Assembly: GCA_016711285.1 (NCBI GenBank)
Contig: JADJTG010000002.1
Coordinates: 744,001 to 808,000, forward strand
Direction: 5' to 3'
Length of the DNA stretch: 64,000 nucleotides
Source: Sphingobacteriales bacterium
GTDB lineage: Bacteria; Bacteroidota; Bacteroidia; Chitinophagales; UBA2359
A model generated the notes under the pieces. That model saw only the letters and a program-made list of their open reading frames with translations. It did not search any database and was not told the origin of the DNA. Every line of letters starts with the position of its first letter. Positions within the stretch are counted from its first letter, which is position 1. The position numbers and the translations under genes are program-made. Shown piece after piece: positions 33,377 to 42,350 of this stretch.

Positions 33377-34402
33377 ATGGGCTTATTTAGTTTTTTAACA
33401 CACGACATTGCCATAGATTTAGGAACAGCCAATACACTCATTATGTACAAAGGCGAAGTGGTGGTAGATGAACCTTCTATCGTGGCACGCGACCGCAGTA
33501 CCGGAAAAGTTATCGCCGTAGGAAAACGGGCGATGCAAATGCACGAAAAAACGCACAAAAATATAGAAACCATTCGTCCTTTGAAAGACGGCGTAATCGC
33601 TGACTTTGAAAGTGCCGAAGCGATGATAGCCGAACTGACCAAAATGCTTTATACGTCCAAACGTTGGTTTAGTCCGAGTTATCGCATGGTGGTGTGTATT
33701 CCTTCCGGTATTACCGAAGTAGAAAAACGCGCCGTATTCAACTCCGCCGAGCGTGCCGGCTCTAAACAAACGTATCTTATTCACGAACCGATGGCTGCCG
33801 CACTTGGTATCGGTATTGATGTGAGCTAGCCGATAGGCAATATGATTATTGACATTGGCGGTGGTACTACAGAAATTGCCGTTATCGCATTGATGGGTAT
33901 CGTAGGCGATGAATCTATTCGGGTGGCCGGCGATGAATTTACTTCGGATATTGTAGATTATATGCGCCGCCAACATAATATTTTGATAGGTGAACGCACC
34001 GCCGAAACCATCAAAATTCAAATTGGAGCTGCCCTCACCGACCTTGAGTTTCCACCTGCTGATATGGAAGTAAACGGGCGCGATTTGATGTCGGGTATTC
34101 CGCGCCAAATCAGCATCAATTACTCCGAAATAGCCCAATGTATGGATAAGTCTATCTCCAAAATTGAAGAGGCGGTACTCCGTGCTTTGGAATCCACGCC
34201 GCCGGAGTTAGCAGCCGATATTTATCGCACCGGCATTTATCTCACCGGTGGCGGTGCTTTGCTGCGCGGCTTGGATAAGCGTTTGGCAGACAAAACCAAA
34301 CTCAAAGTAAAAGTTGCCGACGACCCTTTGCGTGCCGTAGTAAAAGGAACGGGTTTGGTATTAGAAAATCCGAATAAATATCCGTTTTTGATTTCTAATT
34401 AA
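33377..34402 (+). pseudogene. mreB: rod shape-determining protein MreB with an in-frame TAG
   Basis: The frame from the ATG at 33377 encodes a full MreB actin homologue of about 341 codons: MGLFSFLTHDIAIDLGTANT, DEPSIVARDRSTGK, CIPSGITEVEKRAV, then IIDIGGGTTEIAVI, AGDEFTSDIVDYMR and YLTGGGALLRGLD. Codon 151 is TAG (33827-33829) where DVSEPIGNM is expected, a single G-to-T change from GAG. Frame and flanking residues are otherwise perfect. MreB polymerises under the inner membrane and guides elongation with RodA, whose gene is also in the window. A second start exists at 33842 but would remove a nucleotide-binding region. See findings for the possible explanations. Confidence 0.93.
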
Positions 34403-34485
34403 AGGCATTTTAAAAATATTTTTATAGTAGATATAAAATATTTCGGCACAGCCACACCTATAATAACAACAAGTTTATACTTTTG

Positions 34486-34527
34486 TACCGTTGCTTTTTT
34501 TTGAAAAGAAGCAACGGTATTTTTTTT
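34486..34527 (+). terminator. terminator after mreB
   Basis: TACCGTTGC pairs with GCAACGGTA, with T/A runs extending the stem, and eight T follow. TACTTTTG (34478-34485), a possible -7 promoter element for hutH, touches its left arm. Confidence 0.85.
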
Positions 34528-34571
34528 ATTTCAACACCTTTTTTAAATCTTTTTTATTCTAATATTCTATT

Positions 34572-36068
34572 ATGGCAACTACACACCGCATCTCAGCCGA
34601 TTTTCTTTCGCTTGATGATATTGAACAAATTTTTACCCAACAAAAAGACCTCATTTTGGGCGATTCGGCAGCTACTAAAATTCAGCGAGGCTACGAATTT
34701 TTACAAAATAAAATAAAAACGGGTGTTTTTTATGGTATCAATACCGGTTTTGGGGATTTAAAAGATAAGATTATTCCTGCCGACCAGCTCACCGCTTTAC
34801 AAAATAACCTCCTGCGCTCGCACGCCTGCGGCATCGGCGATGAAGTACCCGCCGATATTGTGCGACTGATGTTGTTGCTGAAAGCACAATCTCTGGCTTA
34901 CGGCAACTCCGGCGTGAGCATAGCTACCGTAAAAATGTTGCTGGAATTGTATAACCGCCGCGCCCTCCCTATCGTATATGAACAAGGCTCTTTGGGAGCT
35001 TCCGGCGATTTAGCTCCTTTGGCGCATTTGTGCTTGCCGCTCATCGGCGAGGGCGAAATGCGCCTCAACGGAGCAACAAAAGCAGTATCCGAAATTTTAC
35101 GCACCCTCGGACTTGCCCCGCTTACGCTGCAACCCAAAGAAGGTCTGGCTCTTATCAATGGCACTCAGTTTATGAGCAGCTACGGCGTGTGGTCGTTTTT
35201 GGCAGCACGGCGTTTGTTGGAAAGTGCCGAATGTATCGCTGCCCTTTCTATGGTAGCGTGGCAATGCAAACACGAGCCGCTGCACCCCGAACTGCACCGT
35301 ATTCGCAACCAAGCCGGACAAATACAATCGGCGGCACGCATTGCTCAATATTTGGAAGGTACTGTTTTGGAAAATTCAGAAGTGCAAGATCCTTACTCTT
35401 TCCGTTGTGCGCCGCAAGTGCATGGGGCTTCGCGGGCAGCCCTGCGGCATGTGGGCGAAGTATTGGAAATGGAAATCAATGGCGTAAGCGATAATCCGAA
35501 TATATTTCCTGATGAAGATGCTATTGTTTCGGGCGGCAATTTTCACGGGCAACCTTTGGCTTTGGCGTTGGATTATTTGGCGATGGCTGCTGCCGAATTG
35601 GCTAATATTTCGGAGCGGCGCATCTTTTTGATGCTGTCGGGCAAGCGCGCTTTGCCGCCTTTCCTCGCCGCCGAAGGCGGCTTAAATTCGGGGTTGATGA
35701 TTGTGCAATACAGCGCGGCAGCCATTGTGAGCCAAAACAAACAGTATTGTACGCCGGCTTCGGTGGACAGTATTACTTCTTCCAACGGACAGGAAGATCA
35801 TGTGAGTATGGGAGCCAATGCCGCCACAAAATGCTTGAAAGTGGTTCAAAATGTGGAGAAAGTGCTGGCGATGGAGTGGCTCACGGCGGCGCAGGCTTTG
35901 GGATTTCGCAATAATACGCTTGTTCCGCCCCGTTTACAGGCGGCTTTGGAGCTATTTCGCAGCCGCGTGCCTTTTATGAGCAGCGACCGCTTTTTGCATC
36001 AGGATATAAAAAATACTATTCATTTTATACGTCACGATTTACCTGCTTTTTTAATAAAAGGAGAATAA
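34572..36068 (+). CDS. hutH: histidine ammonia-lyase
   Basis: The 498-residue enzyme removes ammonia from histidine to form urocanate. The Ala143-Ser144-Gly145 triad in GSLGASGDLAPL forms the MIO electrophile. FYGINTGFGDL near residue 53, the FMSSYG stretch and the C-terminal SSNGQEDHVSMGANAA complete the family signature. Length is normal. No other hut genes (hutU, hutI, hutG) are nearby. A tyrosine- or phenylalanine-lyase role cannot be fully excluded, but the active-site segments favour histidine. Confidence 0.92.
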   Translation: MATTHRISADFLSLDDIEQIFTQQKDLILGDSAATKIQRGYEFLQNKIKTGVFYGINTGFGDLKDKIIPADQLTALQNNLLRSHACGIGDEVPADIVRLMLLLKAQSLAYGNSGVSIATVKMLLELYNRRALPIVYEQGSLGASGDLAPLAHLCLPLIGEGEMRLNGATKAVSEILRTLGLAPLTLQPKEGLALINGTQFMSSYGVWSFLAARRLLESAECIAALSMVAWQCKHEPLHPELHRIRNQAGQIQSAARIAQYLEGTVLENSEVQDPYSFRCAPQVHGASRAALRHVGEVLEMEINGVSDNPNIFPDEDAIVSGGNFHGQPLALALDYLAMAAAELANISERRIFLMLSGKRALPPFLAAEGGLNSGLMIVQYSAAAIVSQNKQYCTPASVDSITSSNGQEDHVSMGANAATKCLKVVQNVEKVLAMEWLTAAQALGFRNNTLVPPRLQAALELFRSRVPFMSSDRFLHQDIKNTIHFIRHDLPAFLIKGE

Positions 36069-36155
36069 AAAACAAACTTCATTTTTCTTTCCGAATAACT
36101 TTTTTTTATTCAAAGTATTGGTTATCAATTATTTATTACATTAAAAAAACAAAAC

Positions 36156-36188
36156 AAACAGCGATATATAATATCGCTGTTTGTTTTT
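36156..36188 (+). terminator. terminator after hutH
   Basis: AAACAGCGATAT pairs perfectly with ATATCGCTGTTT over a 3-base loop and is followed by GTTTTT. It ends the hutH transcript and lies 43 bp before the small lipoprotein gene. Confidence 0.85.
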
Positions 36189-36230
36189 CATTGAATACAT
36201 TTTCTTCACTATTTCAAGTATTGTTTTTAT

Positions 36231-36554
36231 ATGAAAATGCTTTTAGTATCCTCAATGTTTTTGTGCTATTTGCAATGTTCGAAAGCTCCAAAACCGCCAA
36301 CTCCGCCGCCCGCCGCCGCCAATGAAAGCAGCACCGAAGCCGAACAAAACAGCACCGAAGAAGCCGCCGCCGAAGCACCTGCCCCACCCTGCCCTACTTG
36401 TCATCGCAACGACAGCGTTGTGCCGGTGATGTACGGAAAACCCTCACGGGAATTAGCAGCGCGTGCGCAAAAAGGTGAAGTGTGGTTAGCGGGTTGTGTG
36501 GTTACACCCAATGCCCCTCGATGGCATTGCAAACGAGATTCTTTGAGTTTTTAA
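36231..36554 (+). CDS. small putative lipoprotein with a paired-Cys C-terminal domain
   Basis: The 107-residue protein begins with a lipoprotein-like signal (MKMLLVSSMFLCYLQCSKAP) with Cys16 as likely lipidation site. An Ala/Glu/Pro/Thr-rich linker follows (20-60). The C-terminal 45 residues contain CPTCHRND, YGKPSRELAARAQKGEVWLAGCVV and a final WHCKRD. This resembles a small soluble domain, usually Cys-rich, found alone as a cytoplasmic protein in many bacteria; here it appears to be exported. One Cys of the usual last pair seems replaced. Function is unknown. Confidence 0.65.
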   Translation: MKMLLVSSMFLCYLQCSKAPKPPTPPPAAANESSTEAEQNSTEEAAAEAPAPPCPTCHRNDSVVPVMYGKPSRELAARAQKGEVWLAGCVVTPNAPRWHCKRDSLSF

Positions 36555-36579
36555 TTTTTTTTATTTATAATAAAAAACG

Positions 36580-38823
36580 CTACTGTTTATCCAAAAGCAG
36601 TAATTTTTCCAATATGGGCAACACGCGCTGCGCCCGTTCATCATCTATATCGCCGCCGCCTGCGAGATAGGTTTCTGGTAAGGGCACATTGCCGCGTGCT
36701 ACTTTTTGTGCTATTTTTCTTTTTTCGGCTGCCGAAAATAAAGCAAAAGTGCGGCGCAATAGAGGAAGAAGTGCCAAAAAATCGGCATCGGAAAGTTGCT
36801 GTAACCATTCGTAGAGCAAGTGCCAGAGGGTTTCGTCGTAGAGCAGAAGCGTTGCGCCTTCGTGCAAAAAACCTTCTAACCAAAAAGCAGCATATTCGGG
36901 GGCGGCAACTACAGAGAACGCACGACTGAGTTGCAGCGCAGTGGCTTCGGGCGACAGCACTTTTTGGTCGTAGAGCAATTTGCAGCAAGTGCCATGGATT
37001 AAAGGGGCGGTTTGTTGTGAGGTCAGTATGCGCTCCAAAGTATTCCACCAGTTTTCTTTCAGTTCATCATTATCCAACAACAAAACACTGTGATGCGCCT
37101 TGCGGATCTTCTCTGATAATTCATTTGCCGGCTCTTCGGTGAGTTGCTGCACGCTGTAAGGCAATGCCGCCGTCATTCTGTAAAACACCGACTCTACAAT
37201 GAGCCACAAAATATCCATATCCACTTTGCGCACATTGCCATAGCGCGACAATTGAGCCAAAGGAACAAAAGTATTCAGCAATGCCAACAGGTCGGAAGTA
37301 GAAGCCGCCAGTTCGTCCAAACGTTTCAGCAGTGCTCTGATGCCTTCGTGCAGTTCGGCGGGCAGGGCATTTTGTGCCAGTTGAGCCAAATCTGCAAGCG
37401 AGTTATTTTGCTGAGAGAGATGTTCTACATATTTATTGGCGGCAGCCTCAATCGTATTACCCCAAGCGGTTTTTTCTAATAAATGAATACTGTATTCGGG
37501 CTGCCAGTTCAACAACCATTCTTCTTTAAATGTACCTTTGCTGCGGCTTTGTTGTAATTTTCCCCAAGTGACATTCAGCACTAATAAACGGTGTAAAAAA
37601 ATACTTTTGCTGTTGTCAAATGGCTCACGAAGGTCTAAAGCAATTTTTTTCTCGTCTTGTGTGGGTTTCAGGTGCAGCGTTTTACTTTGTCGGTCAAAAT
37701 CTCTTTGTAAAGGTGTTTGTGGTGCATCTTCAGGAATTTGTCCGAGTGTGTTTCCTATTTGCAATTCTTTATAAATCAGTTGTAGCAAAATGGGGTCGCC
37801 CATACACATCACCGTCAAAATGGCTTCGTTGAGTTCTTTTAAACCTGCTCTCGACAAGCCGCGCAAAGCCGCCAAGGATTGCGCCAACCGCGCCGCCTCT
37901 ATCACATGTGCCGCCGAAATATCTATATTCTGACTACGAAATACGGCTGCGCTGCGACTCAGCCAGCGGGTGCCGTCGTCGGTGGGATATTGCCACAAAT
38001 GCTCATACCAACCCGGAGATACAATTCCTGCTCCATAGCCGCTTTCGAGCATCATTCGTTCATTTGTCCAAGGAATCCAAGTGCTTTCTACTTTTATTTT
38101 TGGCAGATTTTTAAGCAATTCTTCATCAGATTTTTTATAGGTATCTGCGTTTTTTAGAGCAGGAACGTGCCACGCCCCGCAAATTACTGCAATATTTTGA
38201 TAGCCGTCTTTTTGAACGGCGCGTATGTATTTGCGCATAAAAGCTTCGCGCAGCAGTTCTTTGTGTTCTTTTACCGCAAAGGTTTCGCGGAGGTTTTCCA
38301 TTAAATAAGCGATGGCTTCAAAAGAGACTACTGCATCTGACGGGTACAACTCAAAATGATGCTCCCACCATTCTTCTGTATCTTCAAAACCGGCTATTTC
38401 GGCAATATAGGCTAAGGGGTGCTGTGTAATAGAAGTTGCTATGGTGTCGGAATTTGCCTGATTTTGCTCATCGCCCGAAGGCGCAACAGCAGCAGGTGCC
38501 TGATATGCCAAAGCGTGTGTAAGTGGCAAATCTATAAAATAATAAGGTACTTGGTGTTGCAGTGCATACAGCACTGCATTCCATTCGGGCGAATAGGCAG
38601 CAAAAGGATAAAATACCGCTTGTTGGGGTTGGTCGGGTACATACGCCAATAAAGCTACAGGCGGTTGCATATCGGGATTGTTAATCCACTGCATCATCAC
38701 GGCAGTTTCAGGGGGACCTTCAATCAATATTACTTCGGGTTGTAGCGCGGCAAGGGCTGCCAGCACTTGTTTGGACGAGCCGGGACCATGATGCCGAATA
38801 CCGAGCAGATGAATATTTGCCAT
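36580..38823 (-). CDS. DUF5682-type protein
   Basis: The 747-residue protein starts MANIHLLGIRHHGPGSSKQVLAAL, the conserved beginning of DUF5682, and contains VILIEGPPETA, VALLAYVPDQP, YFIDLP and CGAWHVPALKN. These features recall the TraB/PrgY and ChaN-like EreA folds, which share conserved His and Glu residues. Relatives often lie next to SWIM, DUF5691, MoxR ATPase and VWA genes in a module of unknown function. In this window the SWIM-DUF5691 pair is 12 kb upstream on the opposite strand. It is convergent with the small lipoprotein gene (26-bp gap). Confidence 0.82.
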   Translation of the reverse strand: MANIHLLGIRHHGPGSSKQVLAALAALQPEVILIEGPPETAVMMQWINNPDMQPPVALLAYVPDQPQQAVFYPFAAYSPEWNAVLYALQHQVPYYFIDLPLTHALAYQAPAAVAPSGDEQNQANSDTIATSITQHPLAYIAEIAGFEDTEEWWEHHFELYPSDAVVSFEAIAYLMENLRETFAVKEHKELLREAFMRKYIRAVQKDGYQNIAVICGAWHVPALKNADTYKKSDEELLKNLPKIKVESTWIPWTNERMMLESGYGAGIVSPGWYEHLWQYPTDDGTRWLSRSAAVFRSQNIDISAAHVIEAARLAQSLAALRGLSRAGLKELNEAILTVMCMGDPILLQLIYKELQIGNTLGQIPEDAPQTPLQRDFDRQSKTLHLKPTQDEKKIALDLREPFDNSKSIFLHRLLVLNVTWGKLQQSRSKGTFKEEWLLNWQPEYSIHLLEKTAWGNTIEAAANKYVEHLSQQNNSLADLAQLAQNALPAELHEGIRALLKRLDELAASTSDLLALLNTFVPLAQLSRYGNVRKVDMDILWLIVESVFYRMTAALPYSVQQLTEEPANELSEKIRKAHHSVLLLDNDELKENWWNTLERILTSQQTAPLIHGTCCKLLYDQKVLSPEATALQLSRAFSVVAAPEYAAFWLEGFLHEGATLLLYDETLWHLLYEWLQQLSDADFLALLPLLRRTFALFSAAEKRKIAQKVARGNVPLPETYLAGGGDIDDERAQRVLPILEKLLLLDKQ

Positions 38824-38899
38824 TGTAAAGAAGGAAGATACAACTCAAAAAACGCCATAAAGTTCATACTTTTGAAAATGTTATCAAAATAAGCCGCAA

Positions 38900-38907
38900 T
38901 ATCTTTG
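38900..38907 (+). promoter_or_regulatory. Bacteroidota-type -7 promoter element upstream of murF-alr
   Basis: TATCTTTG matches TAnnTTTG 43 bp before the ATG of murF-alr. A second match, TACTTTTG, lies at 38867-38874. The gap also serves the divergent DUF5682 gene. Confidence 0.45.
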
Positions 38908-38949
38908 TGATTTTATATTACTTTTCATTGCACTCAATCATATCGTTCT

Positions 38950-41427
38950 ATGCCTATTGCTTATTCCGCGCCACAGATTGCGCAAATTCTGCATCTTTCC
39001 TTTTCGCCTCCGGCTGCTTTTCCTTTGCCCGATATTGAGCATTTGGGTATAGACAGCCGCTATCTTCCTTTTCCGGCTCAAACTTTATTCTTTGCCCTTG
39101 AAGGCGCACACCGAGACGGGCATGCTTTTGTGCCGCTTGCTTACGAAAAAGGAGTTCGTCTTTTTGTGGTGGATAAAATATTGCCTTTTTTTGAGCAAAT
39201 GAGCAATGCTTATTTTTTTAAAACAGAGAATACCTTAACCGCTTTGCAACAAATGGCAGCTTATCATCGCCGCCGTTTTGATATTCCGGTGTTGGGTATT
39301 ACGGGCAGCAACGGAAAAACCATCGTAAAAGAATGGTTGCATCAATTATTGCAAGATGATATGGCTATTTTGCGCAGTCCGCGCAGCTACAATTCACAAA
39401 TCGGTGTGCCGCTGTCGGTGTGGCTCTTAGATGCGTATCATCAAATGGCGATTTTTGAAGCGGGTATTTCGCAGAACGGCGAAATGGAGCAGCTCCGGCG
39501 CATCATTCAGCCCACTATCGGCTTACTCACCAATATTGGCACTGCCCACGAAGAGGGTTTTGAGGGTGCTGTTCAGAAACTGAAAGAAAAATTGCGCTTA
39601 TTTGAGGGCTGCAAATGGGTGATATATAATAATGATGATGCCATGGCAGAAAATTATATCGGCACACAATTGCCTGCGGTGTCGGCTGTATCATGGGGCA
39701 GCAATGCAAGGGCGCAATATCAAACAAGCATACATACTCATACGCTCCACGATACCAGCGAAATACACATCAGTTATGGACGGCAGCAGTGGTCATTTTC
39801 TGTACAATTCAGTGATGCCGCTTCGTTGCAAAATGTTTTGCATTGTATGGTGCTGCTGCTGCATCAGGGATATGCCGCCGACACCATTCGCCAGCGATTG
39901 CCGCGTCTGCGCTCCCTCGCTATGCGCCTCGAACTCAAAAACGCTATTCGCTCCTGCCGCCTCATCAACGACAGTTATTCGGCAGACAGCTTTTCGCTGG
40001 GAATTGCTTTAGATTTTTTAAAACGCCAACTTCCACAGCAGCATACCCTTATTTTATCCGATTTTTCCGAAACACGCCCCGAAATTTATCAACATTTAGC
40101 CACACAAATCCGCGCTTATCCGCTACATCGTTTTGTAGGTGTAGGCGAGCAGTTGTGTAAGCACGCCCCTTTGTTTGATTTTGTGCCGCATTGCCATTTT
40201 TTTTCCGACACCGAACAATTGCTGCAAGCTATACCGCAACTCCCTTTTTATGAAGAATGTATTTTGCTCAAAGGCGCGCGCTCCTTTGCTTTTGAACGGG
40301 TAGATGCGCTGCTTTCGGCGCAATCCCACAGCGCACGCTTGGAAGTGAATTTACAGGCATTGGCGCATAATTATCATGTGTATCGCCGTTTGTTGAAGCC
40401 CTCCACTAAAATTATGGCAATGGTGAAGGCTTTTTCGTATGGTGCGGGTGGCGCAGAGGTGGCGGCGGCACTGCAATATCAACACGCCGATTATTTGGCG
40501 GTTGCTTATGCCGATGAGGGCGAGCAACTGCGGCAGGCGGGCATACGGCTACCCGTGATGGTGATGAATCCCGACTCTGCGAGTTTTCATACATTAATCC
40601 AACATCAATTAGAGCCGGAATTGTATTCCTTGAAAATATTGCGTGAGTTTGCCGCTTTTTTATCTCAAAGAGGCATTGATACTTGGAAAGTGCATTTGGA
40701 GTTGGACAGCGGTATGAGCCGTTTGGGTTTTGCAGCCGATGAAATAGCAGAATTGTGCAAATTGCTTCAGGAATTTCCCCATTTGCAAGTGGTGTCGGTG
40801 TTTTCGCACTTGGCAGCGAGCGAAAGTGCCGATTTAGATGATTTTACTACACAGCAGATAGCGCGTTTCAAACTTATGGCGGCGACTATTCAAGCGGTGC
40901 TGCCTTACAAAGTTTTGCGGCATATTCTCAACAGTGCGGGTATGGTGCGCCACGCCGCCGCCCAAATGGAAATGGTGCGTTTGGGCTTGGGGTTGCACGG
41001 TATCGATGGCAGCGACCACATTCAGGCGCAACTGCAAGCGGTGAGTAGCCTCAAAGTGCGCCTCACACAATTACACCACCTGCGCAAAGGTCAGTCGGTG
41101 GGCTATAATGCCAGCGATATAGTACAGCGCGATTCGCTCATTGCCACCATAAATATCGGTTATGCAGACGGTTTGTTTAGAAATGCGGGCAACGGTGCAG
41201 CAAAAATGATGGTGCGCGGACAATTAGTGCCTACCATTGGGCGTGTGTGTATGGATATGACCATGCTTGATGTGAGCGATGTGGCAGATGTGCGCGAAGA
41301 TGATGAGGTGCTGATTTTTGGCGAGCAGCTACCCGTACAACAGTTGGCGGCAGCCTGCGGCACTATTCCCTACGAAATACTCACACATATTTCGCCGCGT
41401 GTGCGAAGGGTGTATTTTCAGGAGTAA
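38950..41427 (+). CDS. bifunctional MurF ligase / alanine racemase
   Basis: The 825-residue protein fuses two cell-wall enzymes. Residues 1-450 are MurF, which joins D-Ala-D-Ala to UDP-MurNAc-tripeptide; the ATP loop GITGSNGKT is near residue 120. Residues 455-825 are alanine racemase, which makes D-Ala; the PLP lysine lies in KIMAMVKAFSYGAG, and SRLGFAADE and VCMDMTMLDV follow. This order and fusion are typical of Bacteroidota. Making D-Ala and using it are thus coupled in one chain. Cytoplasmic. The stop is followed by a 1-kb region of repeats. Two promoter-like elements precede it. Confidence 0.96.
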   Translation: MPIAYSAPQIAQILHLSFSPPAAFPLPDIEHLGIDSRYLPFPAQTLFFALEGAHRDGHAFVPLAYEKGVRLFVVDKILPFFEQMSNAYFFKTENTLTALQQMAAYHRRRFDIPVLGITGSNGKTIVKEWLHQLLQDDMAILRSPRSYNSQIGVPLSVWLLDAYHQMAIFEAGISQNGEMEQLRRIIQPTIGLLTNIGTAHEEGFEGAVQKLKEKLRLFEGCKWVIYNNDDAMAENYIGTQLPAVSAVSWGSNARAQYQTSIHTHTLHDTSEIHISYGRQQWSFSVQFSDAASLQNVLHCMVLLLHQGYAADTIRQRLPRLRSLAMRLELKNAIRSCRLINDSYSADSFSLGIALDFLKRQLPQQHTLILSDFSETRPEIYQHLATQIRAYPLHRFVGVGEQLCKHAPLFDFVPHCHFFSDTEQLLQAIPQLPFYEECILLKGARSFAFERVDALLSAQSHSARLEVNLQALAHNYHVYRRLLKPSTKIMAMVKAFSYGAGGAEVAAALQYQHADYLAVAYADEGEQLRQAGIRLPVMVMNPDSASFHTLIQHQLEPELYSLKILREFAAFLSQRGIDTWKVHLELDSGMSRLGFAADEIAELCKLLQEFPHLQVVSVFSHLAASESADLDDFTTQQIARFKLMAATIQAVLPYKVLRHILNSAGMVRHAAAQMEMVRLGLGLHGIDGSDHIQAQLQAVSSLKVRLTQLHHLRKGQSVGYNASDIVQRDSLIATINIGYADGLFRNAGNGAAKMMVRGQLVPTIGRVCMDMTMLDVSDVADVREDDEVLIFGEQLPVQQLAAACGTIPYEILTHISPRVRRVYFQE

Positions 41428-41520
41428 AAAACGGATATAATAAGCAGATGAAATATACCCATGTTTTAGACGAAAGGTTTTTTTTTACTTTTTGGAATAG
41501 TGTAAAATATTTACAGTAGC

Positions 41521-42045
41521 AGACGTATATTTTCACGTTCCTGACGTAAACGTTCACGGTAGCAGACGTATATTTTCACGTTCCTGACGTAAATGTTTAC
41601 GGTGGCAGACGTATATTTTCACGTTCCTGACGTGAACGTTCACGGTGGCAGACGTAAATTTTCACGTTCCTGACGTGAACGTTTACGGTGGCAGACGTAA
41701 ACGTTTACGTTCGGAGGTGCATGGTTTACGTTCTTTACGCCAAATTTCACGTTCCTGACGTGAAATTTCACGGTATCGGGCGTAAAATTTCACGGTGGCA
41801 GGCGTATATTTTCACGTTCTTTACGCCAAATTTCACGTTCAAGGCGTAAACGTTTACGGTGGCAGACGTAAACGTTTACGTTCGGAGGTGCATGGTTTAC
41901 GTTCTTTACGCCAAATTTCACGTTCCTGACGTGAAATTTCACGGTATCGGGCGTAAAATTTCACGGTGGCAGGCGTATATTTTCACGTTCTTTACGCCAA
42001 ATTTCACGTTCAAGGCGTAAACGTTTACGGTGGCAGACGTAAACG
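41521..42045. repeat. minisatellite of 43-bp units with 171-bp higher-order repeats
   Basis: The anchor AGACGT recurs at 41521, 41564, 41607, 41650 and 41693 (43-bp steps), then at 41864 and 42035 (171-bp steps). The 171-bp block 41693-41863 is repeated almost exactly at 41864-42034. Units are built of short palindromic pieces such as CGTAAACGTTTACG and ACGTGAAATTTCACG joined by TTCCTGACG or GGTGGCAG. The final GATGCACCTTTGAACG is nearly the inverse of GTTCGGAGGTGCAT inside the blocks. No convincing open frame crosses it. It fills most of the gap between murF-alr and the CRISPR array; the rest of that gap (41428-41520 and 42046-42350) is AT-rich. Confidence 0.93.
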
Positions 42046-42152
42046 ATGCACCTTTGAACGCCAAATAAGGGCTTGACGCAATAATATTTTTTGGATTCTT
42101 ATTAAATATTGGTCTTGCACACATCTTTGTATAAAATTGCTGCCATATCATT

Positions 42153-42192
42153 AAAAAGTCCGATAACGCAAAACGCTACCGGACTTTTTTTT
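42153..42192 (+). terminator. hairpin terminator between the 43-bp repeats and the CRISPR array
   Basis: AAAAAGTCCG pairs with CGGACTTTTT across 17 bases, with T-runs following. No gene lies directly upstream, so the transcript it ends would cross the repeats, perhaps from murF-alr. Confidence 0.75.
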
Positions 42193-42350
42193 ATGATAAA
42201 AAAACAGGAATAAGCATACAAAAAGCAGAAAAAGCGCAAATTAGGATGGCAAAAACTGAGTTTTTTTTAAAAAAATCAGGGCAGAAAGCTCATTTTTTTT
42301 AGCAAAAAACGAAGCTAACGCCCTGATTTCCAACACGATATAAGGTTACT

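Noticed and set aside
33827..33829. TAG in mreB as evidence for an altered genetic code
   Set aside because: Aconitase ends in TAG, and no other internal TAG was found in intact genes, so reassignment is not supported.
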